NCBI GenBank assembly: GCA_027574665.1
Contig: CM050690.1
Span: 37,663,165-37,727,164, forward strand
DNA length: 64,000 nt
Direction: 5' to 3'
From: Rhynochetos jubatus
Lineage: Eukaryota > Chordata > Aves > Eurypygiformes > Rhynochetidae
Part shown: positions 62,701 through 64,000 of the stretch, one piece after another
Layout: each line of letters opens with the position of its first letter
How positions within the stretch are numbered: the stretch's first letter is position 1
Translations under genes and position numbers: made by a program
The notes under the pieces: model-generated
Database searches by the model: none
What the model was told of the DNA's origin: nothing
What the model saw: only the letters and a program-made list of their open reading frames with translations

Positions 62701-64000
62701 AGTGAGGCTTTCTTTTGTGCAAGCCTTAATCCAATGGGTTAAATAAGTCTTGGGAGTTGTTGAAAGGAAATTGTCTTCACTCAGTTTTGCCAGTAGTTTT
62801 CCAGGCTCTCCCCCAAACCTTCCAAACATCAGTATCCTTATGTCTGCTGCTCTCACTCAAATCAATACATCATTTCATAGTATTTTCCTCAGGTCTTTCT
62901 AACTTTTCCTACTAAGGAAAAGGACAATCCTTCTCTACAGCAAAGATAAGAGCAAGAATGAGCTGGTACACACCCTGAAGAGCGTACTGGTAGGTAAAAG
63001 CTAGCACAGTCATCCGTTGCGTTCTCCCTCTGCCTCCTGACCACTGCGTCACCATCAAGCTTCATACAGCTCTTTGAAATCAGACAGATTTTATCAGGAA
63101 AAGAAGACCTTCAGTCTTGATAAATTTTACTGCTGGCACACATCCAGCCACAGCAGCAGCAAAGTATGTTATCCTGCCTACCCAACATTTGTACAGTGCT
63201 CCACAAACTCTTCTTTTTAAATATAGTCAGTCTTGGCTGTTCGCACATGGAAAAATAGTCAATTTTCTTACGCAAAGTGACAGACACTTTCTGGATGACA
63301 GCACAAAATAATGCAAACTGCATCCTTCACTGACCCTTATTCCACTACTGAAGGAACTTACTTCAGGATGTATGTGCTTTATCCTTCTACCATAATATTT
63401 TTTGTGTGTTTCCTTTGGTATCAAAAGAATCTAGACATCCCCGATCATGCTGTGGGTGGTCATAGAGACATCTGCATGTGTCTCTGCTATCCCCTAAAAA
63501 GTCTGAAGTCATTACCTAACTGACAAAAGTCTTAAGCTTATTACAAGTTTATTGAACATTAGCTACCAAGCACAGGGGAAACTGAGAGGAAAACAGCACT
63601 GTAAAAGCAATCTCTATTAGATATGAATCCTCACATAAAAGCAGTATTTTTAATAACATCAATGGTGAAAAAACCTGCCATTGGATTTCACAACTTATCA
63701 ACAAAATAGTCTAACAACAAAACCTACACCCAAAGGAAAGCAGATTTTACTGGTTCTCTGCTTCCATAAGTAAGTGTTAATGTGGATGCTGAATAACATC
63801 CTTGCTTTTCTTTACTTCTTTGGGCTTCAGCATCACTAGCGTTAAGGACAGAAATAGCCACTGCTATCCACTGAAAAGGCACTTGGTATTAAACAAGTCT
63901 TAAATAACTTCTGAGACAGATAAGAAAAAGCCTATACTGGCAGCTATAGTGACCATATTCCATCATGCATATAAGTTTTCACTGAAAACACTCATGAACA
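59776..64000. other. Upstream flank of the short-isoform promoter; intron of full-length PRUNE2
   Basis: AT-rich sequence with no recognised exon or transposon. The roughly 6-kb exon and DHH/DHHA2 exons of full-length PRUNE2 are not present, so by inference this is intronic to the long isoform. Confidence 0.5.

Noticed and set aside
62584-62856. 90-codon minus-strand ORF upstream of the promoter, considered as a PRUNE2 exon
   Set aside because: The translation matches no part of PRUNE2 I can recall and lacks convincing splice sites.
45950-64000. A bird counterpart of the PCA3 antisense RNA
   Set aside because: Human PCA3 lies in PRUNE2 intron 6, upstream of the giant exon, which is outside this window; nothing here resembles it.

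Overview
The window is vertebrate nuclear DNA, almost certainly from a bird. The support is a CR1 LINE 3' end with the avian-type tail (22461-22790), two further CR1 pieces, and avian ERVL-type solo LTRs. There are no bacterial features: no dense ORFs, operons or ribosome binding sites. Coding sequence is confined to short exons with GT/AG borders.

The only gene I can establish is the 3' part of PRUNE2 (BMCC1/BNIPXL), on the minus strand. Ten coding exons between 45949 and 23753 join without a frame break into the C-terminal region of the protein: an acidic linker, the BCH (BNIP2/Cdc42GAP homology, CRAL-TRIO/Sec14-like) domain and a short variable tail. The large upstream exon and the DHH/DHHA2 exons of full-length PRUNE2 are not here and must lie beyond 64000. 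A small CpG-rich promoter-like segment near 59.26-59.6 kb, with a perfect splice donor at 59264, looks like the alternative promoter and non-coding first exon of the short BCH-only isoform. That isoform would start at the well-placed ATG at 45927 and encode 329 residues. The human gene lies in 9q21, which corresponds largely to the avian Z chromosome, so Z linkage is a reasonable inference but is not shown by the sequence.

Layout: 1-20 kb is gene-free sequence downstream of PRUNE2 with three plus-oriented LTRs (952-1521, 12725-13289, 16624-17162), a minus-strand CR1 fragment (11051-11302), a CR1 tail (17891-17950) and one speculative exon-like ORF (17645-17823). About 20.6-23.75 kb is the probable PRUNE2 3'UTR and flank, holding a CR1. 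From 23.75 to 45.95 kb are the PRUNE2 coding exons and introns, with one antisense ERVL pol fossil near 42.6 kb. From 45.95 to 59.26 kb is a long intron with no recognised repeat. From 59.26 to 59.75 kb is the first exon, the promoter and upstream octamer-like sites. From 59.8 to 64 kb is further intron of the full-length gene.

I found no undescribed multi-gene system. The most useful observations are the alternative promoter, the frame-neutral micro-exons at the C-terminus, and the fossil elements.
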